Shown here: piece after piece, positions 1-12,800 of the stretch
Layout of the letters: the number at the start of each line of letters is the position of its first letter
Position numbering within the stretch: position 1 is the stretch's first letter
Assembly (NCBI GenBank): GCA_037954325.1
Contig: JBBMNZ010000003.1
Span: 14,624,392 to 14,688,391 of the forward strand
Reading direction: 5' to 3'
From: Fistularia commersonii
Taxonomy: Eukaryota > Chordata > Actinopteri > Syngnathiformes > Fistulariidae
DNA: 64,000 bases
Program-made: the position numbers and the translations under genes
The notes under the pieces: model-generated
What the model was told of the DNA's origin: nothing
The model's input: the letters and a program-made list of their open reading frames with translations, nothing else
Databases searched by the model: none

Positions 1-366
1 CCTTTTCCTGTCATAGTCTCGATATTCCAAGTCCTTACTCTTAGTCCCAGACTCTTGCCTTTCCTTTTCTCTCTCTGCTTCTGAACATGCCTTCCTCCTC
101 TCCTTCTTTGTCCTACAGTAGCCCAGTTTCCATTGGTTCCCTGTAGGTCATTGGTACCAATGGCGGTCGTTGTTAACCCGGGCCTCGACCGTTCCGATAT
201 GATTTGATTTGCATGTTTGGTTTCGGCAAAAGTTTTACACCGGATGACCTTCCTGACACAACTCTCTGCATTTACCTGGGCTTGGAACTGGGTCAGGGAG
301 ATACTGACTCGTGCCCCCCCAAGGCTGGCTCAGGGAGTACCTGGCTAGTGCCGCCCTGAGGCTGCA
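1..366 (-). mobile_element. RTE-clade LINE, 5' end (runs off the left edge)
   Basis: Read on the minus strand, this is the 5' untranslated region and the very start of the endonuclease frame of a fish RTE-type non-LTR retrotransposon. The first bases of the window, reversed, encode the Thr-Met-Thr-Gly-Lys-Gly stretch that follows the element's start. The same sequence recurs on the plus strand at about 15990-16260: both copies share CCCGGGTTAACAACG, the AGGAAGG-CATCCG block and the CCAAGCCCAG block. The body of the element must lie to the left of the window. Element class is from family knowledge; the pairing of the two copies is seen directly. Confidence 0.75.
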
Positions 367-503
367 TTATATATTATATATTATATATTATATATATATA
401 TATATATATTATATATATTATATGTTATATGTTATATGTTATATGTTATATGTTATATGTTATATGTTATATATTATATATTATATATTATATATTATAT
501 AAA
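364..503. repeat. AT-rich satellite, TATATTA and TATGTTATA units
   Basis: About 140 bp of TATATTATA runs with a central block of about seven tandem TATGTTATA-like 9-mers. It abuts the RTE 5' end. The 63-residue open frame across it is only translated repeat. Confidence 0.9.
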
Positions 504-3500
504 TATTTCAATATTCAATGAAATCCAAATCTATCATCCTTTCTGATCAACAAGCAGAATTTTGTATTCATAATGAAAAAGATCTATTAAAGAAAGTATT
601 ATCATTTTCCAAGCAGAATTTTTATAATTCAAACTAAACCCATTGAACTCCTCGCTGACTCAGCATGATTACATATTTACTTTGAGGTGATCAGCCAGGA
701 ACTGTTTGACTCCACCCATTCTGATACTGTCAATCACATCCACGGGTCATCAGATCCACTGGTGCTGAGGGGTAATGATTTACAGAAGGACACTGGATGG
801 GGCGAAGGACTGCAACACTTTAGCAGGAGCAGCAGCTGCCTTTTACAGAACTGCTGTTTGGGAGAAACCCATCGGGCCAGAACCTGTTGAGCGCAGCTCC
901 CTTCATTTCTTTTTTTTGGCTTTTGTAAATGTGAACACTTAGATTGAGTGAAATATTACCTCTAAATCAGTTAAACAAACACTTGAAAATTAGTTGCAAA
1001 TTACTAGTGTTGGTGAAACAAACAGAAACTTGTTGGAAACTATGTAAAATTCATAAAGCACTTGGGTTTTCTTGAAAAAAACGTGAGGAGACAATCTCAA
1101 ATATACTTTACAGGAGAGGAGAGGAGAGGAGATGCTTTTGTTTTGGAGTATTTTAGTGATTGGAGTTTTTTTACTGTACAAACAAAAGCGCAGGGTTTGT
1201 TCTTGGAAAAACTCTTTTCTCCTGCTTTCTGATCTGATATTGACAAAATGCAGGTTGAGAAGGATTAGAAAACATGGAGAAAGTGAGGGGATGGAAATAG
1301 AGGAGAGGAAACAGTGGAAATGGAGAGACCAAATGAGTTGAAGAGGGAAAAAGTAGAGCTGGATTGAGGAAGAAGAAGAGATAGAGAGAGTTAATTTTGG
1401 CTGTATGTTGATGTTGGCTGATGATGATAACTCAGCACTTTCTCTGAACCACCCTGACAGGTGATAATGGTAATAACGATGAAGTAAAAAAATAAAAAGC
1501 TGCATCTATGTGCGTGGTCAATGTTGTGTCATGTGTTCTGTCATCCAGGCCCAAAGCAGGTTAAGCTAGAGACGTCTAAAAATACACACCTAATTGTTCT
1601 TTCTTAATCCTGGATGAGAACGTTGACCCCCACATTTAGAGCCACCCTTTAAATACACACAAAACACACAGGAGTGTGATAGATAAGACCCCCCCCCACA
1701 CACACACACACAGGGAGGTTATGTTGCTCAATGACAGATGAGACCCTCCTATCAAGACTTATCAAGAAATGGATATAAGTTAAGAGTTATATTTAGTGTC
1801 TTCCTGGCTAGAGGCAACTCATAAATGTTTTCTATAACAGTGAAAGAGCATATCCTGTTCTCTTCAAAATACAGTGACATCGGATGTAAGTATTAATTAA
1901 TGCGTCATTCAGAGCAAATTGATAAAGGTCATTAGGTCCAACACACTGGACCTGATGGTCCATTAAAAATGTCCTGATTTCATCCCAGCTCGAGGATGAG
2001 GCCCGAACTCTGTTGACCTTTTGACAAAAAGCGTCTTATTAGTGTAGCATAAATCATTTAACGTCACACAAGTGTTAATCTTTCTGTCCTCCTTCCTGTT
2101 GCGTCTGGAATGAACGCTGGACGCCTCAGACGGTCTGAGCTCAGCTGGACCGGTTTCAGGTTTCAGCCTCAGTCCAGCGGAGACGTCGGCAGGCTGGACG
2201 GGGTTTCATGAGAAGACAAAGGAGAACATGAATTTGCCAAGAACATGCGAGGAGGTGTTGAAGGAGCGGCCGAGATGGCCGAGGTTTTCAGGTCCCGCAG
2301 CTGTGAGCAGGAGTTTGTCCAAACACACCAAAGTTCATTATTGTCGTCGTCATCATCAACAACTGGTGACAACTTATCACCCACCTAGGATCCACTGACA
2401 TTGCAAATTACACAAACAAAATACACACACAGAGTACATGAAATGGAGTACATAAATGACTAAAAGTAGATCAAGTGCCTCCTTGAGACTGTTTGAATAT
2501 TTGGGCCCTTTCTTCACGATTGACATGGTTAGTGGATATTATTAACAATATATTAAGATAGTCGCTGGTAATTGATAAGTTATTAAAACAAATACATTGT
2601 TGAACAGGCTTGCAAAATGGCAAGAAATGCTCTTCAAATGGATTAAGAAAAACAACCTGAAAAAAAAAATTGTAAAAATCACCCGGCGTAGTGAAAAAAA
2701 GCTGAAATGACCTGATAATAAATTCAACATGATATGAAAGTCATTAAGAAACCCTTAAAAAACCCTTTGACCTAGATTTCATCAAATGGACTAAAAGATT
2801 GCACAAAATCAGCATTGTTTTCAATTATGCGATAAGTACATTTGTAATATGACCAAGACTTTATAGTCCAACGAACCCCATAACCCTCCCACCTCTTGCC
2901 TCACGACTTCTGGGATTGAATCCCCCCTCCATGATAGGTTTTGAGAAGGATAAGACCTTTTTGGTGAAGAATTGATGCATATAGATTTTTTTTTTTAAAC
3001 CCAACTTAAATTCAAGAAATGAGACAAATAATCATAACATTTTGCGACTTGGGAATAAGTAGCTAATATGCTGCTGATACCTAGGTTTTGCAGTCTTCTA
3101 TAAAAGACACAATTCAGAATTTTCCCTGGAATTAAGGGTCCAAAACAAAGAAAAAAAAAGAAAAGGGGGGCCGTAGAAATGAGGAATAAAGAGCTAAAAA
3201 CATCAAGGCATTTCTGTTAAATATTGTCTGAGTGGTTGCTCATCTTATCCTGTGGAACTTAAACTCATACGTGTGCCTTAGAAGCTCATCCATGGAGGTC
3301 AGAGGTTTTCAAAAGTCATTCCAATCTGCTGTTTGACCTTTGAACCGACAGGTGCTTTGACCTGTTTCTCATGATACTGAGAAACTGTCTGACCTTTACA
3401 GCTGGAGATGTAAATAGAAGCAGACTCATGACTGCGGGGATGCCAGTGTGACAGGAAGTGGAATCACACATGGCTGCAGCCGATGTGCCAGCTGACACAA

Positions 3501-4132
3501 AGCATCTTCCACCCTCTCAACTATTGATTGACTTTGTCTCGTGTTTCTTGTCAATGTGATGAGATTTTATGACAACACATCACAAGTTTTCAAAATGAAA
3601 AACAAATGCATGGATACTAAAGGAAACACTGACGTGATTTCACCCAAGATAAGTTAAGAAACATTGAAAGAACATTTATATGTTATGGCAAAATGAAGCA
3701 TAACCTGAATTTAACTTTGAAATACTTGAAAGGAACCAAAACTCCTATTTTAAAAGAGAAACAACAAATACATAAAAATTCAATAGAGAACACAACCTAC
3801 TTTTGACACAACTACCTTGAAAAAATAAAAGAGAAATGTTATCATTCACTCAAAGCAATACATGGAAATGACACATTTTAAACCAAAAACTACAATAACC
3901 CTTAGTAACATTTGTGAGTAAAATGTTACAAAATACAAGGTTTGATAAAGGAAGGATTGCCAGCTAAATAAAAAAAATATTATAAAATTTTGTGACTGGA
4001 TGACGTAATGTTATACATCAGCTGACGTCCATCACTTTGATGGACAACCTTTGTAAAACCTTTTCGATCCCGTAGGGGAAATTCCTTTGTCACAGCAGCG
4101 TAACAGTTATAATGTCAAAAAATAAAAAAGTT
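504..4132. other. Intergenic stretch, no gene seen
   Basis: AT-rich unique-looking DNA. It contains a short GAGAG purine run near 1111-1131, a C9 run followed by (CA)n at 1689-1711, and scattered homopolymers. The 171-residue minus-strand open frame at 990-1505 has a low-complexity Ser/Leu/Phe composition and no recognisable domain. I see no exon with convincing splice sites and no RNA gene. Confidence 0.6.
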
Positions 4133-4216
4133 AAATAAATATAAATATAAATATAAATATAAATATAAATATAAATATAAATATAAATATAAATATAAAT
4201 ATAAATATAAATATAA
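4133..4216. repeat. (ATAAAT)n microsatellite
   Basis: Fourteen nearly perfect ATAAAT hexamers in tandem. Open frames through it (Tyr-Ile or Leu-Tyr repeats) are artefacts. Confidence 0.97.
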
Positions 4217-4499
4217 AGAGACAGAAGATAGCGAGACATCCATGAATAAATAGAAAGCAGCAGCAAAAACAACAGCAACAACAACAGCAACAACATCAGG
4301 GACTATATTGGACATCATAAAGGAACAGTGAGAAGCAGTGAGGGGGAAAATACACAACCAAAACTAAACAACAATATAAATGGAGTTACACTAGCAATGA
4401 CGAGAATAAATAAATAAACACAAATAGGCAGGATGTGTGCGGGTTGGGACCAACAATGACAAGAAAGACAGCAGAGTTAGGCATGACATGTGAATGGGT

Positions 4500-4915
4500 G
4501 AGGTAGCGAACAGGGTAAGGTAGTGAGATTGTGGAAGCAACACAGATGCACCTTAGGCCGGCCAAAGGTGTGTGCTGTCCAGACTGCTGTTGTACAGTCT
4601 GATTGCCATGGGCGTCTGAAGCGTTCAGTTCTGCACTGGGGTGGGATGAAAGGTTGGCTGAAGGAGCTGCCCATCAGCCACAGCTCATCATGCAGGGGGT
4701 GGGACGGATTGTCCAGGATTGCTCCTAGTTTGTCCTTCCCCCTCCCCACTGCCACCGACTGAAGATGGTCCAAGTTCAGTTCCACCACCGAGCGAGCTTT
4801 CTTCACTATCTCGGTGAGCCTATTGACCTCACCAGTCCTGGAACTGCCCCATCAACACACTATAGCGAAAAAAGGTGCACTGGCACCATAGACTGGTAGA
4901 AGGTCTTGAATGGCA
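4500..4915 (-). mobile_element. CR1/L2/Rex-group LINE fragment, C-terminal end of the RT ORF
   Basis: The minus strand encodes a broken reading frame typical of the region after the reverse transcriptase in fish CR1/L2/Rex-group LINEs. It reads TFYQSMV, then RSVVELNLDHLQSVAVGR, then DNPSHPLHDEL, then FIPPQCRTERFRR. The order and spacing (YQSxV, LxRKAxSVV, DPSHPLxxxF, PxxxRTxRxxxSF) match that family. The frame is interrupted between 4800 and 4915 and decays near 4590. No start of the element and no target duplication were found, so this is an old fragment. Family-level assignment is from memory of the motif series. Confidence 0.7.
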
Positions 4916-5715
4916 AACTGGTGTTTGTCATTGTGTGTATGTGTGCATGAATATATATGTGTGTCTGTGTGCACGCCCACATGCGCTGATGTGCTTCATG
5001 TCTGCATGGATGGAACAGGAATGTAAACAACTAAAATCCCCATAAACACAATACTGTAACCATCACAATCGCCTGTTGGCCTGATTACCGTGGTTACCAC
5101 GTTCCGGAGTATCTAAGGTTGTCTATTCACAACACACAAATCAAGCTGCAGTTAAATCTGTTGAAAAAATTCATCCAAGTAAGCTAGATAATGACCCCTG
5201 AAATAATGCATTAAACCCCAAGTTATTTAAGATCTTGTGAAATCCTTCAGTGCATGTTCTCCACAAATAATTGTTTTTCTTCTTTCTTTTAATGTTACTA
5301 GTTCAGCTTACACATTTCCCAGGTATATTTGTCAAGTTATTTTGCACATAAGATAACTTTTAGATAAAATTTTGTGATCACGATGTGATTTCATATCTCT
5401 CTCGTACGATTGTCACTTAAAATTGATGCATTTGACGTCTCAGACATTAAATCCATTTCTTTCAGAAGTTAAAGTGATACTTTTGTCACATTGAGACAGG
5501 CATCATGAGTTTCCTTCTCACTCATTGCTTCTCATGATCAGTTATTTGTTTTGCATGTTTTCTGGCAATAAATGATAAACAACTTTATTCTAATTTCAAT
5601 TTTTTGTGTGTTTGTATTATGATGTTTGCAAACAGTGTCTTTATGGGTAATGATTTCAAAGGTGTTTTTGGTGTTTGTTTGTGCGTCATCACCCAACGTT
5701 TCCAACCAGTAATTT
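4916..5715. other. Intergenic stretch, no gene seen
   Basis: Degenerate TG-rich stretch at about 4930-4975, then AT-rich unique sequence. Nothing else recognised. Confidence 0.6.
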
Positions 5716-5795
5716 GAGATATGTATTGAATCAGTATTGAATCAGAATATGTATTGAATATGTATTGAATCATATGTATTGAATATGTATTGATC
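5716..5795. repeat. Minisatellite of TATGTATTGAA units
   Basis: Tandem and slightly diverged copies of an approximately 11-bp TATGTATTGAA unit, some with an inserted TCA. Too short and irregular to be coding. Confidence 0.8.
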
Positions 5796-6719
5796 AATAG
5801 ATGCCATGAAATCCGCAGAGTTCCTTCTGTCTTCAGAAGCTGAGGTGTGAGAGTGGAAACATGTTGAGGTCGCCCCCTGACCTGCCTGTGACATCTGTCT
5901 TGCTCATTTCACTTTGAAAGGAACAAAAAAAAGAAGAGTAAATTCATCATCACATCCTTCAGTACAATCTTTGCATGTTTTGAAATATGACAAAAACGAG
6001 ATGAAGTAACATGCACATTTCCCACACTGAAACTAAGCAGCCCTCCGGTTTTGTAAAATATCAATCTTCATGTAGTTCGGCACAAATCTTTGAAGCACTT
6101 ATATCAGTTTTATTTTCTTATACTCCCCATTCCTCAGGTAACATACACATTTACAGCTATTTTGACATTTCTAAGGTAACAATTATTGTTAATGTTGACG
6201 AAAAATGTTAATTTTCTGTTTAAATGGCGTCTCATCAGTCACGTCCCATTATGCATCGCAAAGTACATGCGCCATTGAGAGCAGCAAAGTCCTGTTGTCC
6301 GATGTGTTGAATTCACTGATCGATGATTTTGATGTAAAACAAACAGACTGACTGGACTTTGTTTTCAGACCCTCAGCAGTTTGTGGCACAAACAGGAAGA
6401 AGAGCCTCTCCTCCGTCAGCTCTTTTCACTTCCTCTTTTTCCAGGAGGCCTCTTGATGGGGGGCGGAGGCAGGGGCAGCCGTTACATGATGACTCAACCC
6501 TGTGATATTTTATCTGTTGGATAAACGGGAGCCACTGAGTCGCTCCAGCTGCATCCCACTCCAAGATCAGTTCACTTTCACCAAAGATTAGTCGAAGACC
6601 TTTGACCACTACGACAGCTCACTTTGTGACTTCGTATTTATCTTTGAAATTAATCAATTAAAGTAGGAGATTATTGGTAAGTTATTGGACAATATTGCCG
6701 AAACTAGACGGGGTTGCAA
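5796..6719. other. Intergenic stretch, no gene seen
   Basis: Unique-looking DNA. A CTCF-like core (GTCGCCCCCTGACCTG) lies at about 5869-5884. No exon or RNA gene seen. Confidence 0.5.
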
Positions 6720-7060
6720 TAAAGCTGTAGCCAAACCCAGCTGTCAATGGGTGAGAGGCTGGGTTTAGCCCGAATGGTCGGGTCTGTCGATCACAGGTCC
6801 ACATATAGAGACCAACCATTTACTCTCATTCACGCCTGTAGAGTCCTCAATGAACTTATGGGATGTTTTTGGACAGTGGAAGGAAGATGGAGAATCTGGA
6901 GAAAAGCCATGCTCACACAGGGTGAACATACAAACACCACACAGAGAGAACCTGAGTCAATCCAGGGAACCTTCTCGCTACAAGGCAGGAATGCTCACAA
7001 TTGCGCCACTGCGGCAATCATCGAAAACACTGATTTGGTAAAAAAAAAAAAAAAAACACA
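6720..7060 (+). mobile_element. Common fish interspersed repeat (short non-coding element), diverged copy
   Basis: The copy follows the order of a repeat that is very abundant in teleost genomes: a block like CAGCTGTCAATGGG, an ACCATTTACTCTCATTCACG block, a TCCTCAATGAAC block, a GTGGAAGGAAGATGGAG block, a CACACAGAGAGAA block, then TGCTCACAATTGCGCCACTGCGG. Other copies lie near 9480, 14165, 25805 (reverse), 26320 and 30118. It has no coding capacity. I do not assign a Repbase name. Confidence 0.7.
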
Positions 7061-7424
7061 AATAACAGAAATGTGACATCACACAATTGGTCAATTTTAT
7101 TCATTTAAACTTTCTCCGTATGGATGTATTTACTCCTGGAATATCATATCAAATTTAATGGCTGTTGACATCTGACTTCTTGCAAGTTTCTGGTGTTGCA
7201 GAAATTTGTTTTGCAGGCTGGGTGGCATCAGTATCTGTTTGTGATTTTCATTTTTCTATCCTTTTTTGGGGGAATTTTCACCGAATTGCTTGCTTTTTAA
7301 TGCCAAAAGTGAAACGAGTGGTGGTGATATGGACACAATTACAACACCAACAACTCCACATCGACAGGGTGAGTATTCAAGACTCTCCTGCTCTCTTCTT
7401 TTGTCAGATCACTGATACTTTGGA

Positions 7425-7525
7425 TCTTCGGTTATTCAATTGCAATTTTTGTAAGTAGCTTTGGGTGAAAGCGTCTGCTAAATGACTGTAATGTAATGTA
7501 ATGTAATGTAATGTAATGTAATGTC
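7425..7525 (+). mobile_element. LINE/SINE 3' tail with (TGTAA)n
   Basis: Contains AGCTTTGGGTGAAAGCGTCT followed by GCTAAATGACTG and about eight TGTAA pentamers. This is the conserved 3' tail of fish L2-type LINEs and the SINEs that borrow it. Related tails occur at 33714-33790, 45446-45505 (reverse) and 57984-58052. Confidence 0.75.
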
Positions 7526-8470
7526 AGTGATTGAATTATTCATATTTAAATATTTTTCAACCTTAATGGTTTCCGTCCCCTTCCCATTTGCATCCCCGAG
7601 TCTTCAGAGACATTGCAGCAGTTTTTTTTTTTTTGTTCCTTGATATTTTAGTAAAATTTAAGATTTTCTTTTCTTTCTTAACACCAAGGACATTCTATTA
7701 GATTGACTTTGATTCAATATGTTTTTATCTTTGGTCTCTGGTTGAGTCAGTCCGTGATTGAGGTGAAACCGGGTGAAATGGATTTGCTTTAAAGACCATC
7801 ATTGAAAAAAATACACCCTGATATTATACAACAGGCTGTTTTTCACAAACACAAAGAGTTTCTGTTTTTAAAACCATCAGCTGATCTTGTAATTGATTAC
7901 AACTGAAGAGGAAAAAAAGGCATCTTTGATTGTGACAATGGTTGAAATACATCATCCGTAGAGAATGAGAGAAACAGACCAACGACAAGCCCCACCCAGA
8001 CCTTGGGGGCAGGGCCCCATCAATCTCCATGAGCTTTTTAGTGAAGGTTCACTTTTGTAAAGCCAGTCTGTTGGTAAAAGACCGTTGCTCCTCTTATATT
8101 CATCAATAACAAACACTCTGTCTCAGAAATTATAACAGTACCTACAAGAAGAAAGACATGAGTGATTTTGTCTCGATGCATCTGATGCTTTTGTAAGGGT
8201 GTGATTTTACAGAGCAATATTGTCACCATGATGACATGTATGAAGAGCATTCCTGCATCTTCGGGCATCGGAAAAAGCATTTCATGCTAAAAGTGGTGCA
8301 CTGATATCAACAAAATGTAAAATAAGATTATTCACTAAGCGATCACCTGGACATTGATCATTAATGCTCATAGTTCATACAAGACTCGATCTCTTGCAAG
8401 GACATCTCTGCACACATTTTGATATTCTGCCATTTTTTTCAGGAGGCAAAAATATAATTAATGAATGATT
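7526..8470. other. Intergenic stretch, no gene seen
   Basis: AT-rich sequence with short homopolymers. Open frames of 68-80 residues here have no domain and no splice context. Confidence 0.55.
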
Positions 8471-9367
8471 ACATGACAGCTGATCAGCAATAATCTTGTT
8501 CGCAATGGTGATGGATAGGCTGACAGATGAGGTTAGACAGGAATCCCCATGGACCATGATGTTTGCGGATGACATTGTGATCTGTAGTGAGAGCAGACAA
8601 CAGGTAGAGGAAAATCTAGAGAGGTAGAGGTATGCTCTGGAAAGGAGAGGAATGAAAGTTAGTCGCAGCAAGACAGAATATATGTGTGTGAATGAGAGGA
8701 ACTCAGGTGGAACGGTGAGGCTACAGGGAGTGGAGATCAAGAAGCTGGAGGATTTCAGGTACTTAGGGTCAACAGTCCAGAGCAACGGAGAGTGCGGAAA
8801 AGAGGTGAAGAGACGGGTCCAAGCAGGTTGGAATGGGTGGAGAAAAGTGTCAGGGGTACTATGTGATAGAAGACTATCGGCCAGAATAAAAGGAAAGGTG
8901 TACAAGACAGTGGTGAGACCAGCGATGATGTATGGACTAGAAACTGTTACAATGACCAAAAGAAAGGAGGCAGAACTAGAGGTTGCAGAGATGAAGATGT
9001 TGAGGTTCTCCTTGGGAGTGACCAGGATGGATAGGATCAGGAATGAGTCTATCAGAGAGACGGCACATGTTCGATGTTTTGGAGAGAAGGTCAGAGAAGC
9101 CAGACTGAGATGTCAGAGTCATGTACAGAGGAGGGATAGTGAATATATTGGTAGACGGATGCTGGAATTGGAGCTGCCAGGCAAGAGGTCTCAAGGAAGA
9201 CCAAAGAGAAGATTTATGGACGTAGTGAGAGAGGATATGAAGGTAGTTGGTGTGAGAGAGGAAGATACAGAGAACAGGGTTAGATGGAGAAAGTTGACTC
9301 GCTGTGGCGACCCCTGACGGGAAAAGCCGAAAAAAAAAGAAGAAGAAGAAGAAGACATGACAGCTGA
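8471..9367 (+). mobile_element. RTE-clade LINE, 5'-truncated copy with 13-bp target duplication
   Basis: A 5'-truncated RTE insertion. Its frame begins inside the reverse transcriptase at about 8484 and runs SAIILFAMVMDRLTDEVRQ, then the catalytic motif FADD at 8562-8573, YLGSTVQSNGE in the thumb region, and the C-terminal series RRMLELELPGKRSQGRPKRR and TENRVRWRKLTRCGDP. One in-frame TAG (8625-8627) replaces an expected Trp; otherwise about 275 codons are open. The 3' end is the usual TGGCGACCCCTGACGGGAAAAGCCGAA followed by an A-rich AAGAAG tail. ACATGACAGCTGA occurs at 8471-8483 and again at 9355-9367, an exact duplication flanking the element. The copy is dead on arrival, with no endonuclease and no promoter, but young by sequence. 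It is not a host gene. Confidence 0.92.
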
Positions 9368-9477
9368 CAGCAGTGACCCTGCCCTTCATTGTCGTTAACG
9401 CCACAGTATAACATTGGTGTTTCAATATCAGTATCTTGCTTTTATAGTATATTGCAAATCAACATAACTGTCATGCA

Positions 9478-9605
9478 TTGTCCATCCATCAATCCATTCA
9501 TTATCTAGCGCTCTTTCTGCACTTGGAGCTGTGCGAATGCTAAAGCGTACCCCGGCTATCATTGGGCGATAGACAGGGTACACGCTGGACTGGTCACTGG
9601 TTGAT
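9478..9605 (+). mobile_element. Common fish interspersed repeat, 5' fragment
   Basis: Begins CCATCCATCAATCCATTCATTATC and continues to a CCCGGCTATCATTGGGCG block and GGGTACACGCTGGACTGGTC, the left half of the repeat seen at 6720 and 30118. It is truncated at about 9605. Confidence 0.65.
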
Positions 9606-9711
9606 CAAACTATGCCAGACCAAGAACAGAAGCATGTGGGATGCAACATGAGAGAAAACAACCAGCAGGTTGAAAAAAGAAGTGATAGGACAACTGATTA
9701 CCTATATGTTC

Positions 9712-9807
9712 ATGTTTGTGTGTGTGTGTATATGTTTGTGTATGTATGCATGCGTGTGTCCACGCGTGTATGCGTGTGTGTGTGTGTGTGTGTGTGCGTG
9801 TGTGTAT
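9712..9807. repeat. (TG)n microsatellite
   Basis: Interrupted TG/TATG repeat of about 95 bp. A shorter CA stretch follows at about 9908-9930. Confidence 0.95.
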
Positions 9808-9809
9808 TG

Positions 9810-12800
9810 TGGTGGTTCATCATGTTCTCTTGTCTTTTCTTCCCATCATTCTTACTTCCTCTTGTCCTTCCTTCCCGTAAGTTTCCCCTTTTGTGCCCCT
9901 CAACCACACAGACACACACGCACACATTGAAAAAAACCACAAGTTCCTAGAAACAAACTCTCTTTAAACAAGGGATCTCCCTTTCATTAACGGTTTAAAA
10001 ACGAAGAAACTATAGAAAATAATCCTGTTGAGGTGTTATACATTGATCAAGCTAATCACTGAAATAGTTCCTTCCTTCTTTCAAATTTTAGTTTGTATTT
10101 GTTAAAGAACACTAACTTTGAATCAAATATAGATATTTGAATTAATGTAATTTGCAGCGTGCAGTTTCAGATGTCATGAAGAATGGTGTTTATATCAGCA
10201 CATTAACACTTCAGACAAATACCCACGCTACTATCAGTTACATTTAAAAAATGAAATGAAATGAAACATTTCAAAACACAAAGTTCTTATCATTTATAAA
10301 TAAATCTTTGATTCCCTTCCCTGATTATCTTCAAACTTCGTAACACATATATATGTAATTGCAAAAATTAATAGAAATTCATAGAAACATTAATCGTTTT
10401 CGTCTCCTCTTTTTTCCCTTATACCAACTCAAGACACTTATTTCTTATTTCATACATTTCTTAATTAAAATTCAGTGACATGAAAAAAAGAACACAATCT
10501 GTTTTATTAATGTTTGACTTTGTGCATTCTCCCACATGTTGGTATGTTGCATGTGTATGTGTTTGTGTGTGTGTGTGTGTGTGTATGACCATGTGTGGCG
10601 TAGAGCCGGATGTGAATCAACCTGCTGGGCTCGTTCTGGGAGACGCCTGCTGCTGTCAACCGTCAAAGCTTCCCTCGCTTCTGCGATTCGGGCTGAAAAC
10701 TCAGTGCCTATTGCACAACATGGAAACAACAACAGAAGCACAGGCGATGTCCCCCCATGAGAAAACATCCCTGGAAAGTCTAACTGCATTATCTGTTGCA
10801 ACTTGATGCTGCTTCCTGTTGCGGAGAGAAGTCCACGGGTCTCAAAGACATTGATTCTGCAGCTTGTTGGAGCGTTGCATTTTCATCAGTCTGGACCCTC
10901 ATTTTAGTGCGGCTTAAAGAAAATGAACCTATTCTATCTTTCCTTTGTATCTATGATTTCCATCCCTTGGGAGATATGACATTTTAACACCTGAGACCAT
11001 TGATTTAATGTTGAAACGTCCAATCTTAAAGCCAGCAAGATGAGAATTTATCATAAGTATATCTAAAGTCTATTCTCATGAAGTCTATTCTCACTTCATG
11101 AGAATGAAGTCTATTCTATTGAATGAAGATGAATGACATCTGACAAATGTCAATTAAATTGAGAAAGCAAGTTTAGATCCCGTTGACACAGAAACGTTTT
11201 CAGGCGATTGTGTATCCATCTAAGCGTCTTTGTGTACCGTGAAAAGCGCTATACAAATCGTATGTATTATTATTATTATTATTACACGAGAACAGTGCTG
11301 CGGTGCCAGAAAATGTGAACAAAACGGAAATGGACTTAAGAGTGGAAATATTTGAAAACGTCTTCATGTAGACAGGGAAACGCAACACTTTGAAAGCGGG
11401 AACACACACCAAGGTTGAAGTAAACTGCAATGTGCGGGTCTGGAAACCATCACAACGGACTCCAGAGTATGTCAGAGTACTCCAGAGTAGTCCAGAGTAT
11501 TTCCACTGGCATGACTCCCAGTCTATATTTACTTGGAATTTACCCAACCTTGTAGTTTAGAGTTACGGTACTCCAACATATTATTCCACCTCATTGTCAG
11601 CCCATTTAAATTCTCACCATATTTGATGTTTACATTCATTGTAGTACCCATATTTTTTTTATTGCGCAGAGACGCAGGAAGTTTCCCTTCAAATGTGTGT
11701 TTTATTAGTTCGTCACAAAATCACACCACCAACTATTGGCTATGAGTTTGCACTACAGTACAGCGTTCTGTTTCCCACAGTCACGTGCACTCGGAGATCA
11801 GTTTCAAAGCGTTGTTATCTGCACATGAAGTTTCTGAAAACGGCGACTGAAAACAAAATGGGACATTGTCATGTAAACTTATCATCAGGTGAGCCATAAT
11901 ACAGTCTCAGATTTAATGTCTAAAATGCCAGTATATTGGAAAAAATATGTCGATTTAACAGTAGATTGGAGTTAATTTTGTGACAACAAGATGAAATTTC
12001 GCATAAAATATACAATTGGTTAAAGTTAGATGCAGAGACAATATCAATCCTACAGTTCTGTTGGAAATAAAAGACAATCTGATGTTTCAATCTAATGATG
12101 GACAAACCACTGGCTTCAAAACCGCCTCCAGCTGTGATTCAAAATGTTCTTTATTTTTTTGTTTTTTTTTGGTTTCAAATGAACACAAACATCTGAAGAG
12201 TCTCCTTGAGATGTGTGATTTCAATTTAAAATCCGACACAGATGATCTGACTAAAAAAAGAAACGTATTAATTAGAAATATAGAAATTGTCAACCTGACA
12301 AATCTTTGGCTTTTCCCGGCAATATTAATTTGTTATTTCACGCTAAAATTGGAACAATTTCGTAATCATTTTCTCAAGGCGTACACACACAATGCACTGT
12401 GATGAAATAATGAAATAATTGCAGGAAAAAATGAATATAAATAGAACCAAAAAAAACTTTATTTGCTAAAATTCACCAAAAACTAAAAAGAATTTCATTA
12501 CAGAGGTGTCAGAATACTCCTCCATCTATGAGTGAGTTACTGAATCCTGTATCTGCCCTGCCTCAGCTCATGACTCACCCCTCCAGCCTCTACCCGCTCA
12601 CCCCAGACTCCCCCTCCCAGCTGGAATTTGATGATTTAAAGTAATTACCCCAATTACACTCCGAGGACTGACAGCATATGCATGTGTTTTCTCAGGAGCG
12701 TGTGTGTTTGTGTGAGTGTGTGTGGGTGAACGTGGGTTTGGAGAGGACTTGTATGATGCCTCTGGCTCTGTTTAAATCTCTGTGTGGTGCGTCGTCCTGC

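Noticed and set aside
990..1505. 171-residue minus-strand open frame
   Set aside because: Low-complexity Ser/Leu/Phe composition from an A-rich plus strand, with no recognisable motif.
4133..4216. Tandem hexamers as a possible CRISPR or regulatory array
   Set aside because: Simple ATAAAT microsatellite without spacers, in a eukaryotic genome.
5868..5886. CTCF-like core on the minus strand
   Set aside because: The CAGGGGGCG core fits but the 5' half of the motif does not, so it is much weaker than the site at 56126.
8652..9317. 221-residue plus-strand open frame as a host gene
   Set aside because: It is the C-terminal part of an RTE reverse transcriptase within a 5'-truncated insertion with target duplications.
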